Below, piece by piece: positions 62,201 through 64,000 of a DNA stretch of 64,000 nt (position 1 is the stretch's first letter; every line of letters starts with the position of its first letter). Source of the DNA: Amycolatopsis taiwanensis DSM 45107. Its GTDB lineage: Bacteria > Actinomycetota > Actinomycetes > Mycobacteriales > Pseudonocardiaceae. The translations under genes were made by a program, and so were the position numbers. The notes under the pieces are model-generated. The model saw only the letters and a program-made list of their open reading frames with translations. It was not told the DNA's origin and made no database searches. The stretch spans positions 21,654-85,653 of the forward strand of contig NZ_JAFB01000009.1 in the NCBI RefSeq assembly GCF_000519205.1, in the 5' to 3' direction.

Positions 62201-64000
62201 GGGCCGGGGTCTCGCCCGAGGACGGTCCGCGCGAGCATCCCGGGGCGACCGTCGCCGAGTTGGAGAACGCGCTCGGCCTCGCGTTCTTCCGGGCCGGCAG
62301 CGGCGCGGCGGTGCAGGGCTACGTCGGCGACGGCGAGTGGGACATGGGCGAGCCGGGGCAGCTGGAGTGGCGGCTGCGGGTGCGCCCGAGCGACGAGGCA
62401 CGGGCCGCGCTGGAGATCCCCGAACTCCGAATGGCCGGCGATCGCCTGGTGCTGGCCGGGCGAGTGGAACTCCGGCTCCCCCGGGGCATCGCGGTGGACG
62501 AGCCGGCGCTGGACCGGATGGTCGCGGAACTGCTCGACGTGGTGCCCCGCCAGATCCAGGACATGGTCGCGCACGCGCGCGCCGAGGGACGCCCGGTGCC
62601 GGAGCCGGGCAACCTCGTGCTCGGCGACGCGGAGGATTTCGGCCCAGCGGTCTCCACGGGCCAGACCGTCCATATCGGACCCGAGACCGAGGCTGCGGCC
62701 GTCGATCCGCTCGCCGACGTGCTGCGGCTCGCGGCCAAGACGCTGCCCGCGCCCAATGACCCGGAGAACGCGCACCTGCTGAACGGGTCACGGGTGGCCG
62801 TCGCGCTGGCGGACCTGAAGCGCGCACTGTCCGATCTGGACATCGACCGGCCGGGCCTCACGCTGCTGAACGAACTTGCCGAGGGCGCGGTCGAAGGCAC
62901 GCCCGGCGCGGCGCACCGGGACCGGCTGCGGGCGTACGCCGCGGACCAGGCCGGAATCGACGTCGAGGGCACCACACTCGAACGGCTCGGTGGCGAGCGG
63001 ACCGAACCGGCTCCGGCGGTCTATGTGCTGCGGGACGCCCAGGGTGAGGCGGTCGCGGTGCTGAGGGTCGTCGACATGTGGCGCCTGGCCTCCGAACTGG
63101 CCGCACGGGAGTTCCTCGGCCGCCTCCCGCTCCAGGACTTCCAGGTGCCGCGGCTGCACGGTGTGGCCAAGGCCGGCGCCGGGCAGGACACCCTTGGGGT
63201 GATCGTGGAGGATCTCGCCACGGGCGAGAAATGGGCGGACATCGCGCGCGAGGAGCGGTCGCGGGCGATCACCGCCTACGCCGGGGCCGTGGCGGAACTG
63301 GCGATCCTGAGCCGGAACGCGGCCGACGACGAGGGGCCGATCGGCTCGGCCTACTGGGCGGATGTCGTGACGGCGCTGCACGGGCTGCGCGACGCCGGGG
63401 CACCGGTGGACGCCCTGATCGAGGCGGCGGAGCGAGTCGCCGGGCGTGCCGCCGCCGCGCCGATCGCGTTCCGGTCCGCGATACACGGCGACCTGCACGG
63501 CCAGAACGTCCTCTACCGGGACGGCCATGTCACGCTGATCGATCTCGCGACGCTCCACCGTTCGCTGACCCCCGAGGGGGCCACGACGGGGCAGGCGGCC
63601 GGGGACATCGCCCGCTTCGCCAGGCTCGTGGCGGAACGGGCGCGCCTCGGCGGTGGCGCGGACTTCAGCGAACAGCTCCGGCGCGACTTCGAAAACGCCG
63701 TCCGCAGGCCGGTCCGCCCGGGTATGGCGACCAGCCAGGCGGCGCTCACCGCAGTGACGGAGTTGGCCGGCGCCCACCGCGCGGGCACGCCGATCGACGA
63801 GCACCTGGCGCGGCTGCGGGAACTGCTCGGCGAGGCCGCCACGACCACCGAGACGACCTCGGCTGTCGAGTCCCCGCGCGCACGCGCCGAGGGACGCCCG
63901 GTGCCGGAGCCGGGCAACCTCGTGCTCGGCGACACGGAGGATTTCGGCAGCGCGGTCGCCGTGGGCCGGGCCGTCCACATCGGACCCGAGACCGAGGCGG
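40615..64000 (+). CDS. Giant multidomain ESX polymorphic-toxin-like protein with SecA-like motor (3' end beyond window)
   Basis: From GTG 40615 (GGAGGTGA just upstream; in-frame TGA at 40609) one frame has no stop up to the window end: about 7,795 codons. Order: CpnT/WXG100-like N-terminal domain; glycine-zipper stretch; Ser/Thr/Glu linker repeats; beta-rich repeats; two EndoU modules; a further toxin-like domain; linker overlapping a nested gene; SecA-like ATPase (~2540-3125); coiled coils; amidohydrolase-like domain (~4000-4430); hydrophobic helices (~4585-4945); long helical regions; beta domain (~6670-6870); kinase-like domain (~7450-7690). N-terminus and ESX context predict export. Codon bias is GC3-rich throughout except 46.8-47.35 kb, where another frame is the biased one, and ~51-54.5 kb, where GC3 is lower. 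It may really be two fused or merged genes; see the findings. Confidence 0.8.
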   Translation, partial: MSNAWDESFDAFATAMIEFAKQVDDFIRDVNNWLPVPIFPPIFEASVHGLFGDYPKADIDKVRQVVDLWTKHQGNTYEFQEKAGRLAGEIQAGYHGDASTEFGLMMADFASSVLSLGDTAGDVNQGVIQYLQSVVLTKNTYQANLIAMSFEVSLALARAIPNLGEPLLEIPGYVTATSFALRKAFLKAVEEVGQIVIRLSMKDFRYVAERGAQLGTGAWRGLLSGAGRGGRGLATTGRGAWNAARTMPARMRNALIPEGFRIAFRTLPKDIRQLVLHNFRQFARNVAARHVANEIQKDIVRNAVRNGLSRDIIKQLANKAVTREIAEQSLARFRNVAPSATSRIPAELRPAITHAVEKAFQERGFTAAGMLRNRLVGYGAMSALRVGVPTDLYAQFKTMADTGGSYHYNPVNTAASVVGMGLGGAPMAFAARIPGMMVTGAVGGVLGHLGATGVNEFSSVVGLTAKADRAAGEDPLSWHTLAKAAWGGAVGGLQEKTTGETSLSDVKLQFSQFGNAVHDIRHTDNIAQFISPSPVTAPAIDGVANVTASTSTGSPAPTRATIEGTTATRGQTAGSAPTTRGSENGTPTPERARPETQGAASSSKSSGGSNETTRATAGSTGESHTAEPETTPRQRTVAAAGETGAGTQSDTKAGQQGHVTGTQNGSLEAGRPANGATTDNGRPHTGETTGEDTSNRIKITDRRGAGEAVPRIGEQSSHDPGQTGEQSTRDPGQTGEQSTRDPGQTSEQSTHDSTRTGEHRAEPATGEDPSNRSTDQRSPGTGEQSTHDPARSGEHRAEPATSEEDGPRVGDRQEPGTAAPRRFGSEVEHSTQWPDAAKSVAARALQESAAHLDVDPDTGVFTVTSADGAIVEAKLTLDSSLPAGTVEVRPGRFDVTTQTEPAEIRISTAVPSTSLDHLSESGRAAMGQALAHLFARSPVVDPAAVSAAHGQSVAPRGGGEPERAGTVWRSLPRSIQVVTGSTETARAVDEHALSEAFGRRRVEAPDSTALPDRRRVVALTGDPAEGRVLVHYEDGSRIAVELWTDSGVEPGRVVADAGSWQVHADGTAHQTREARMFFPETATPTELDSLLDTGLRALADGLPSRGQPHVNLHPSDFLRPEPMDGQIQVQQETTEHRAEITGDVEEYLRGLGEQVTPMAVLTPSTPTLGDPMPLPRGNGESLHVPVRAEFLADGPLVRLHYGDVTVDAIVRVDPDLPAGSYRVLRPQLDEHGAQATPAMVELSGQGPDAAVQRRFMTRVVARQALSALHLSIEGRGMLADGSVGFRLDPRVAAVRGMVSDSLPGADVVRDPLAPATTGPAEPVRVSVRLPGADDFRADAETLLTGLTERGLRLDSTTFAWDRRDPGVVTEWTDPNSGQQFVVRLETPEAVDARRHVAGLEGSDYLGRREILDGVLAPQEVEGITAPDSAGTRPNAWDSPDVFRHEDLPPLGDIRLSDAVLDRVVASHGPEAVGTGESRIARTWFGEEGNPRPLIRELVSDVARRPDRVVHDDESGLWVARGERRGLVVDVIVQPDGHIVFASPAEGPHVEAAPGGDRGSWISPLVEAVHTADGAIVLPEAAGSPADLGADRPLPYTARLTSADDVNTVLHELGERGFTRVGETPDGRIELRHEDSGQTVHLRLEAPAPVAAGEPSVPVPLRTAVNGIDGAAVTAEPDGSTHTVTVPAGSYARDAQAVVDDLARLGFQLTDVDVAWGRQDDHGWVTEWTEPGTGRTLTVRVTTAEAIDHARRLAEVDAKIAELPRAQQLGRLWLGARRHDLVAGTPVPDGADKLRPPVRPEAEPNPSPAAEPVAHVVDAGGQGWQHPDLMNHPERPPLDRIRLEDDRAVHVLDGDGTGGGHRAGTGKPGKSEFPRRWNDDEFIKATILDVAVHPDHVEWEAERGSWRLTGERDGVTVAVAVLTDGSIITAYPEHGDGVVTNPLPAPERSTDPATIAPKTLRRVVNKFGPDSRMPGVEKFPGDWFDKANPTKFETILTGMVDEGVRANRLTPNPERSNQDYVLGDYDGTKAVFVIDKGNKILGVEPQPGDPSVTQNPEGGPGAERGTGRDANGEPGGTVRGPADPGAAGERGPLSERGRMAPDRPDAAGRVEPGQPGDLGEGTRGTAGVSGDVRGGDPAGTAEGGPSANDGQPGDADRGAESERAGNDPAGQDTAEGVRGADSGRGSLGTDGRGERPGLGGSDGSDRGPVAEAPGSGDTRGTTDALAAAGRDGSVPRDAGEADREVVAPRAVSREEAHQDLLNVLNGEDRQAADELYRTYYDRPRESGLIQRKSRAATYQGHEIPRIERGSDGLYRLRPETSNSVEPSHPDTPPETGDRGTLPEASSDEPIGERPDSQATAETNDPAADGQTGSDEPAHRHLTPAEHGSHVPGVVVEGGTRWVRDGDGWYVAEHAPILDRGPNADGTRFVDLPAGSKAVVDGSGELRHVVLPDGVSYERDLAGQWSRPRHTEGELIVKKMDDPVRLEVVDPAGERSEVVLPAESEMVHDKAIGETVAYRQVKDADGRWLPEPRTFLPDGRGGWVEMDTPPHPSGYEGWLASANQAHEAARTLYDIAARSAPDVPEHLRLSTMSDDAVKALLHGSRDDAIAAVYEAAHRKDKVALRWTQMSASNAFAEGRIVNMAAGEGKSWLFLVDAARQAVRDGVDAVHVITTRGNLADRELEHYQQLLEPLGFDVHRMNPDDPPPAPADGRPAIYIGTSQDVGFTLLKKDVIPGQSADGRMVIDASVDEIDEAFVYSNTQYIISEGAGNLAPEHVAAPVRSARKFLTEQLASGRLTEADFGRQPGQRGGPAVLTEAAKAKVEQILLERGLSHEDIAKRIEKLDMAATAQWEYVENVHYVRHLDKIYIIDQTTHEVMYDPETSSESRWNGGLAQAIEAKHGLPIRDDPATSKSVTAQQLYARDVYHRVVGASGTASGKGELFGRQGLSDQITDIPRYYESRLIRIGDHDGTYVSADEGAKVRLAAEHIRDMQATTGQPQLIIAPRNDLVPATSEQLDALGVKHVAIHAKWFLDQGTNREAAFKEVAKAAGEVGAVLVINMQGARGFDVSLSNAAKALGGLHVRVLGHSDISRDIDIQAENRAARSGDPGSVSYYISPDDDAFQLSHNPDVQLAVIQYTDAHTADQANSTSETRTNLDRAEQDLRDLVPGLQTKAEENLGIHHDTTTAQPNAPPTATSTPTTTSDTHEPRPEQRPPSSAGHPIGTHDPANQDLSDLDSEQEPLAPDTPGEPPAAPKPDASVEPELKPDVPVGERSAAPEQGVGSAPHGTPDSSVVQNADSDASSSGEQSLPHGERVSPERTGDGLEPASRGEVNEAAPDTSTTDNAPARVPSVEDHLRTIEEQIARVAEDPALAAHAERLAGLRDRAHALAGQPDAHASSRDLGIDRLANLRDQLRDFSHELSEFWAALNADEKALLTSLGFEPSSWDALDRAALVVIGQDEPVSPGRLVGVRRFSPAMVFRQSRGLRDFAGTVADRVAQGPAQAVKRARADYALALGAIDEDESYLPWVAQRLGELTDQPVDAEPVVSALATVYQLTEGEVLALVLEPRGVVQKRAVTVPPPAIARELTGQGAEITLRLVGERRERLLAAADEAAGRVEEVERDWAEARDEALREVEQEHGRALEAGLPRWAADQVVSSARDRIVDEGTRPRFDPKPDDPKLTESFGSTGRSARNLVGVRRELVRAVRLAEPPRRDAEREYRVAAAELRLARSRVAGRKTSVSALLRSSGGGEVAGNVATALDLPVRYVTARRATGEATAASSAGGSLSERLRAATDRVREDEARLERAIIGFLVAEQERDKAHQDYLAELNEVIVKASDQGVSLGEISRRTGLTYAEVTEIARRVVSPGTSETPPRYRLPVVDAVLESRAFLARAGRRVFGISAIIPDVAELIRFFDSLDPDDPASLQALLDKGVSPRTAEALFRNRLSTKHMSDGHHHLLSYALERKTYLGVGNEESERSRLAEVMRWLKNEPTRSLAEKQLRYREELGDEGRILYSAIRERAFGLAAAGGATYYGLINGLRAGLIDKKHVLEMQGKLADVLMFKMYRELPPDVRWRADIGVVGTRMDIPGAFGYDLLTVMLGFTSGAEQTADKEAVGQLLGDEANTIYSRAWIAHLQRTVAAAVQIKKDLDDRRFTEEGDAALARDLVVADGLSSMDQVRFLERLVENGDALRALLRAVGRDKLAESLPESVPEMFNPHFLEKMRANRETGQMTLLHHDNGWARVGLNGLFESGAPDERGLMPMMALLEHHPEFRNNHLTWAHLGVGNWTTLTVDHLDRLDLMLEKFPGLNYDFSWTPLGQYMDEDPAVFERFIEFAAKHQDRLLFGSDGISQMPSAQMFRHWTEMEPVFVAIMERYPDGAEIVYKLGGGNYVKALTESERASNQRFVDEYFSDHHDAWVEVFSELPESFQQEFHERARRLRQFFEPDPSRAVGPGVGPEEWQGDWRRNPQIQSSIRAHKIVYGDFGRVASADVVRSDAMAKIRKSVTDYWQNRRERGGLRPVDTADDLGLPVTVQALASAHYALQASEGLSPEERQELVERVYRDVEDTERGRFASDASQNELRKFWRRRAVVGWTTVGATVATGVTAYAMGSVPALTPGAVALASGLQFVVRSVLSNIKNAHTTELRVTTESLMERERVDFEVVNRLAKMFKKLLIHDISPGGKKFRERFAEHATEVMQDIQKKTTQFAIDYLATIHFRLPSGVTAWSRRVWANMLFSRWKDYVNRLAGGTVDSINRLNPQAGKLGRLFNTTVALTWVGHLLVHLYQVLTQTGLAQWVSAGYLPVDAIFAATTLPAIWSAYDKAVGPGLRKLHNIGFPVLTLANAALTVQYIAAGHWLQAVSAVSLTAGTAVLSRMGINIELKRGRDSAKKGPGAMYVAQSALQGVGLMMLNQSPEMMAAGTTLALSGPAIYLARGAWKRYRALRPAPRHSFYEGDAPQRAQHPELTAAPDTKPDHNNPQPTTAPETGPKRRVDLKAAFDEIRRSMLNQIPADFNPDMADPSKRNEELQHKFAQVLQEHDTRASKAGEQSEEQSRPRGERVSTDTTIARVPSVEDRVRTIEEQIARVAGDPALAAHAERLAGLRDRAHALAGVLPDRPYVYVSSRDLGIDGLANLRDQLRDFRHEIGEFRAALSADDKESLTRLGFDPSTWDLLDPAALAEADVSLDAYGHLRPFSLLALVSLVERYAPAELTGDRLLERTFDFRFRLEVRDDDFRPRSGWYAVSLTGALDRGMQVILADDRSRQRISDVAARFVGELAVASADLAALVDQARPVATSLVDLERRRDRAVLTSALDAQRAFMRRYADEAGQVFLTPSNVWLQHANSGELDDQIARQVLRGGGLNLTADAGTRSFFAARARGTELRDGEFVRPEVITAGLDVIAEAVMRAELEFGYRDDGGLLSPWVMGELNQAIAELAGIVRELGRPPATVRELAPLLGRLHTAVARVRDTYAWYKGDLASNVEVTERIDDFVPAVDIFAWDPLSLSLLTDFRVGEETSVWARALAAATVVAYANRRDELGEPPTAFFALFEDSALPAPHDVADYFEGLTDDDGRRLVGADDARYAEAMAAIGHRDLVNDRDLSILDLAGRYFEDGLRALGWEQSLSEINAREMMRVILARATSPAGRLAAFYLQPHAMHAAAMRELLSFLPDADVDLSWRDDHTRRVGLTEEQRRLLETYPRDIAANLVDAHGERALAVAAAALGEPGSDAAAFGPPVDPRIAAVQRDVEALGDPGSIPGRALDAVAAESALLPPGDENLARRLELVRRSALRLSQLDIQWEEQPSDPLDAYRHATWEVRSLSEDIERYVEARTPSVGDDATARSTLRALRETSPLNPENLKRPIGGEDGKPFVLSALVSAHHLYDEISHGSRFAGDPDALPSMWASDLPPGLAWIDGMTAEEMTLLPFANVVAMNDHAVREAFGDEAPMFRFVLDSGAPAYWSVRTNRLLVAADATIGDLLEFGFQALANRVLDKEGEFFGLSEVEFGQAASSAEVFARRQAEVDRYRRAGLWRLRKTAAHHFGESGEAVVAEMFSDRPTPTARPAVEGEPRFEYGVFLDTPGEEGGPVVPDGGHGDSGPRTPPAAALRALDTVPASSGDEGLSESAESVRRRLALMETRLAQALARLENGHATAEGDVVRRRFLVNDLRIKHAEAVHREAVEAARHEAEERFVAEIPREPRWATELYRVVEVRNTVREWAGERPETGQTARQVWDLVASLEDTWRKMAQLVQNADRLGERVESSVSHEVAIAMLARLETRIGPLVRAYAETSRLGLEESAKDALIDLDTELRAYNDEARAAFERHEALWRLLPQPAGADMLAKDGPFALNPLGRDHARTFLVGQNATETRIVLAALLEESLAATGVSEADRKAQAAAYLEFAATTPLASTSESRSLLATVGQRRYAVLDERKSLRPLTDADRARFDQLRARLEQLHGDRIVFDEISPETLAHAENLAGFDDAAHVAIAHYFETTGGVLTVSATPVDYSASLVRRAFVGLHTGYEIFAPSGALGMAYLADHALAVGTDPRAVGSSGERGEDSFVWHENRQYLEDLFELAQLTGAHEFAHILALLAGPSANRELLYSDGPEWGELHDLIVALPYHNLSPYVTGDQRESFAHVIGALRAGRAGPAELLGMDKPVDPPVVHVHRDTVTVSAQGGVAKGVTVRVTPGRAVEITDSHGTTMRLGTDGLPVPGVWVSGNEWQRTIELADLGHGLDALPDGERPPSTVVTIDARGVVRVRAADGATTTVYPGGALALEARVPSHDPVEELTGAEEIAAVGADGTLHLDPGSAAVRGARAEHLDGDEAGTYRISSGDGRIALLLDQDGGATITSTPNRVGGQPDGLTVIELAERIRSFNDGLLRPRADQVSLPMWLDHLDRRTHLGTTGPLDPLLDWLEQRPAGRTHFDEAVLADLADRWRQLTQVAWVGLRGMTPDEALRTRAELFRQAHELTGLINAEIRRFADVVRTELPAAERLPGEVALYQARRAAITSLPHAARGPLAQAFLDRVQHGSSESTALLVAALLDLDETRAADWFTWASAVDAAPEDGVSVGHLVRLIRSAMGRHVAEGESLPDLVLTAARAESASRTGATFADQVLRDRLEAVQQAARELASAAHNALTDGLAPVTERLRGLRAELGYLRDLGVELLPAGRPETTVETPAAPKRAGVSPEDGPREHPGATVAELENALGLAFFRAGSGAAVQGYVGDGEWDMGEPGQLEWRLRVRPSDEARAALEIPELRMAGDRLVLAGRVELRLPRGIAVDEPALDRMVAELLDVVPRQIQDMVAHARAEGRPVPEPGNLVLGDAEDFGPAVSTGQTVHIGPETEAAAVDPLADVLRLAAKTLPAPNDPENAHLLNGSRVAVALADLKRALSDLDIDRPGLTLLNELAEGAVEGTPGAAHRDRLRAYAADQAGIDVEGTTLERLGGERTEPAPAVYVLRDAQGEAVAVLRVVDMWRLASELAAREFLGRLPLQDFQVPRLHGVAKAGAGQDTLGVIVEDLATGEKWADIAREERSRAITAYAGAVAELAILSRNAADDEGPIGSAYWADVVTALHGLRDAGAPVDALIEAAERVAGRAAAAPIAFRSAIHGDLHGQNVLYRDGHVTLIDLATLHRSLTPEGATTGQAAGDIARFARLVAERARLGGGADFSEQLRRDFENAVRRPVRPGMATSQAALTAVTELAGAHRAGTPIDEHLARLRELLGEAATTTETTSAVESPRARAEGRPVPEPGNLVLGDTEDFGSAVAVGRAVHIGPETEA
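42754..42870 (+). repeat. 33-bp tandem repeat encoding G-E-Q-S-T-R-D-P-G-Q-T units
   Basis: The block GAGCAGTCGACTCGCGACCC repeats with a 33-bp period three to four times, in frame in the giant gene, then decays into related T-G-E-H-R-A-E-P-A-T units to ~43015. It lies in a disordered Ser/Thr/Gly/Glu linker (42230-43080) separating the export domain from the toxin half. Confidence 0.85.
44578..45255 (+). other. Domain: EndoU module copy 1, degenerate
   Basis: A beta segment with V-V-T-E-W-T-D-P-N-S-G-Q-Q-F-V-V-R-L-E-T-P-E-A-V-D leads to I-R-L-S-D-A-V-L-D-R-V-V-A-S-H-G, then L-I-R-E-L-V-S-D-V-A-R-R-P-D-R-V-V and V-I-V-Q-P-D-G-H-I-V-F-A-S-P. It aligns throughout with module 2 (45658-46416), but the G-D...G-G-G-H catalytic section is replaced (A-V-G-T-G-E-S-R), so nuclease activity is not expected. 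It may be a decayed toxin or a structural repeat. Confidence 0.7.
45658..46416 (+). other. Domain: EndoU nuclease module copy 2, intact
   Basis: After V-T-E-W-T-E-P-G-T-G-R-T-L-T-V-R-V-T and I-R-L-E-D-D comes V-H-V-L-D-G-D-G-T-G-G-G-H-R-A-G-T-G-K-P-G-K-S-E, then F-P-R-R-W-N-D-D-E-F-I and V-L-T-D-G-S-I-I-T-A-Y-P. This is the bacterial EndoU signature: catalytic-type histidines are residues 1849 and 1860, with Lys1866/1869 nearby. EndoU toxins cleave RNA, often tRNA. Its place inside rather than at the end of the chain is unusual. Confidence 0.85.
46450..46770 (+). other. Domain: uncharacterised toxin-like segment
   Basis: About 100 residues after EndoU: T-L-R-R-V-V-N-K-F-G-P-D-S-R-M-P, K-F-P-G-D-W-F-D-K-A-N-P-T-K-F-E, R-L-T-P-N-P-E-R-S-N-Q-D-Y-V-L-G-D-Y and A-V-F-V-I-D-K-G-N-K-I-L-G-V. 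It reads as a compact domain and directly precedes the nested immunity-like gene, the usual place of a C-terminal toxin. I do not recognise the family. Confidence 0.5.
46793..47347 (+). CDS. Immunity-like helical protein, nested out of frame within the giant ORF
   Basis: A 184-residue soluble helical protein from GTG 46793, with GAGGGAGG six bases upstream, ending at TAG 47345-47347. It reads L-N-E-E-Q-V-A-T-R-M-A-N-L-V-E-R-F-A-D-R-L, W-L-L-T-V-Q-M-L-L-G-A-L, R-M-T-D-S-L-A-T-L-T-V-V and Q-M-L-W-L-L-L-D-A-M-D-L. Third positions are almost all G or C in this frame, whereas the giant frame over the same 555 bp uses GGA, CGA, GAA, GGT codons and gives only Gly/Asp/Pro/Arg-rich sequence. So this frame is the selected one. 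Size, acidic helical nature and position after the toxin-like segment suggest its immunity protein; no family recognised. Confidence 0.75.
   Translation: MLNEEQVATRMANLVERFADRLTPAQRESVARYRNVGEWLLTVQMLLGALSRDNRAISAREREELREYLATFAAVTLPEQLKAALQRMTDSLATLTVVPSLSEQEMIQRVRTLPKVFGERIPDEDRWELTDAENARDWVDLTEATVALLRRHRVPVTPEERQMLWLLLDAMDLSRATLAKLTVR
48260..49990 (+). other. Domain: SecA-like DEAD motor with preprotein cross-linking domain
   Basis: Residues ~2540-3125. Motif I: G-R-I-V-N-M-A-A-G-E-G-K-S (Lys2647), as SecA M-x-T-G-E-G-K-T. V-H-V-I-T-T-R-G-N-L-A-D-R-E (SecA V-x-T-V-N-D-Y-L-A-x-R-D). I-Y-I-G-T-S-Q-D-V-G-F-T-L-L (SecA I-T-Y-G-T-N-N-E-x-G-F-D-Y-L). V-D-E-I-D-E-A-F then Q-Y-I-I-S. Cross-linking domain: I-Y-I-I-D-Q-T-T-H-E-V, R-W-N-G-G-L-A-Q-A-I-E-A-K-H-G, G-A-S-G-T-A. 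NBD2: N-M-Q-G-A-R-G-F-D-V, G-G-L-H-V-R-V-L, S-R-D-I-D-I-Q, R-S-G-D-P-G-S. The colinear match is compelling; motif VI is altered. SecA wing and C-terminal parts do not obviously follow. Confidence 0.85.
50655..50960 (+). repeat. Internal ~95-residue repeat, copy 1
   Basis: Encodes R-V-P-S-V-E-D-H-L-R-T-I-E-E-Q-I-A-R-V-A, A-E-R-L-A-G-L-R-D-R-A-H-A-L-A and L-A-N-L-R-D-Q-L-R-D-F-S-H-E. Copy 2 at ~55836-56130 is about 90 percent identical over long DNA stretches, 5.2 kb apart in the same frame. Probably a helical hairpin. Confidence 0.85.
52600..53860 (+). other. Domain: amidohydrolase-2-like TIM barrel
   Basis: Within the giant frame: M-T-L-L-H-H-D-N-G-W-A-R, then N-N-H-L-T-W-A-H-L-G-V-G-N, V-D-H-L-D-R-L-D-L-M-L-E-K-F-P-G-L-N-Y-D-F-S-W, F-I-E-F-A-A-K-H-Q-D-R-L-L-F-G-S-D-G. 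Order and spacing follow amidohydrolase family 2 (strand His, A-H-L-G, N-x-Y-x-D-x-S, R-x-L-F-G-S-D). The N-terminal H-x-H metal pair is not evident, so activity is uncertain. GC3 is visibly lower here than in flanking parts. Confidence 0.6.
54360..55450 (+). other. Domain: hydrophobic, membrane-helix-rich segment
   Basis: Several hydrophobic stretches: V-G-W-T-T-V-G-A-T-V-A-T-G-V-T-A-Y, L-T-W-V-G-H-L-L-V-H-L-Y-Q-V-L, V-L-T-L-A-N-A-A-L-T-V-Q-Y-I-A-A and M-M-A-A-G-T-T-L-A-L-S-G-P-A-I-Y-L, with charged loops. Could anchor or translocate the protein across a target membrane. Followed by a proline-rich linker to copy 2 of the internal repeat. Confidence 0.55.
55836..56130 (+). repeat. Internal ~95-residue repeat, copy 2
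   Basis: Encodes R-V-P-S-V-E-D-R-V-R-T-I-E-E-Q-I-A-R-V-A-G and the same L-A-N-L-R-D-Q-L-R-D-F helix as copy 1 (50655-50960), ending G-F-D-P-S-T-W-D versus G-F-E-P-S-S-W-D. A five-codon insertion distinguishes it. Confidence 0.85.
62568..62700 (+). repeat. Terminal module repeat, copy 1
   Basis: The DNA from GCCGAGGGACGCCCGGTGCC (62581) recurs 1,305 bp (435 codons) later at 63886 with few substitutions, encoding G-R-P-V-P-E-P-G-N-L-V-L-G-D then V-H-I-G-P-E-T-E-A. It precedes the kinase-like domain. Confidence 0.9.
62960..63690 (+). other. Domain: APH/choline-kinase-like phosphotransferase fold
   Basis: Residues ~7450-7690: V-Y-V-L-R-D-A-Q-G-E-A-V-A-V-L-R-V-V (strand 3 with no clear Lys), E-F-L-G-R-L-P, catalytic loop A-I-H-G-D-L-H-G-Q-N-V-L-Y (Asp7626, Asn7631) and metal-binding V-T-L-I-D-L-A-T (Asp7643). 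It matches aminoglycoside/choline kinases, which also occur as effector toxins. Flanked by two copies of a 435-codon-spaced repeat. Confidence 0.75.
63873..64000 (+). repeat. Terminal module repeat, copy 2 (cut by window end)
   Basis: Second copy of the unit at 62568-62700, same frame. Because copy 1 leads into the kinase-like module, another such module probably continues beyond position 64000. Confidence 0.85.

Overview
The window is high-GC actinobacterial DNA. Strong GC bias at third codon positions, Tat signal peptides, zinc-free alternative ribosomal proteins and a complete ESX-type (type VII) secretion locus suggest a filamentous actinomycete, probably Pseudonocardiales; that placement is inference.

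1-9.6 kb is patchy accessory DNA. It holds the 5' end of a reverse-strand gene with three near-identical phosphopantetheine carrier domains, a NarL-type two-component pair, a DUF1963-like protein, a Tat-exported BBE-type flavin oxidase facing a Tat-exported alpha/beta hydrolase, a GYD-domain protein, and gene remnants (a TPR-like repeat protein and a GNAT acetyltransferase).

9.6-19.1 kb reads as a zinc-starvation (Zur) island. Cysteine-free ribosomal proteins L36, S18, S14, L33 and L28 are transcribed leftward, and a P-loop-less CobW protein with L31 and L32 rightward, from one Zur-like operator. Four more operator-like palindromes in the same register precede a methyltransferase, an SCO5389-like protein, a decayed inverted copy of the L28/CobW/L31 locus, and a CooC/ParA-like ATPase. 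A DUF1490 + CtpC-like metal P-type ATPase pair lies inside. An orphan carrier-domain fragment marks the right edge.

19.3-24.5 kb holds an OmpR-type two-component system divergent from an ABC transporter whose first permease carries an extracellular lectin-like domain.

24.8-40.6 kb is a type VII secretion locus: eccE, two large proline- or repeat-rich putative substrates, eccC, eccD, eccB, two WXG100 proteins, a mycosin that has lost all its catalytic residues, a YbaB-like protein and an ESX-associated small protein. Strong hairpins separate the convergent units.

40.6-64 kb is one uninterrupted reading frame of about 7,795 codons that runs off the window. It begins with a CpnT/WXG100-like export domain and carries low-complexity repeats, a duplicated EndoU nuclease module (one copy degenerate), a second toxin-like domain, a complete SecA-like motor, an amidohydrolase-2-like domain, hydrophobic helices, and an APH/choline-kinase-like domain flanked by a repeat. 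A 184-codon immunity-like gene is nested out of frame just after the toxin region. The most novel candidates are this SecA-containing giant polymorphic-toxin-like protein, its nested gene, and the pseudo-mycosin encoded beside it.
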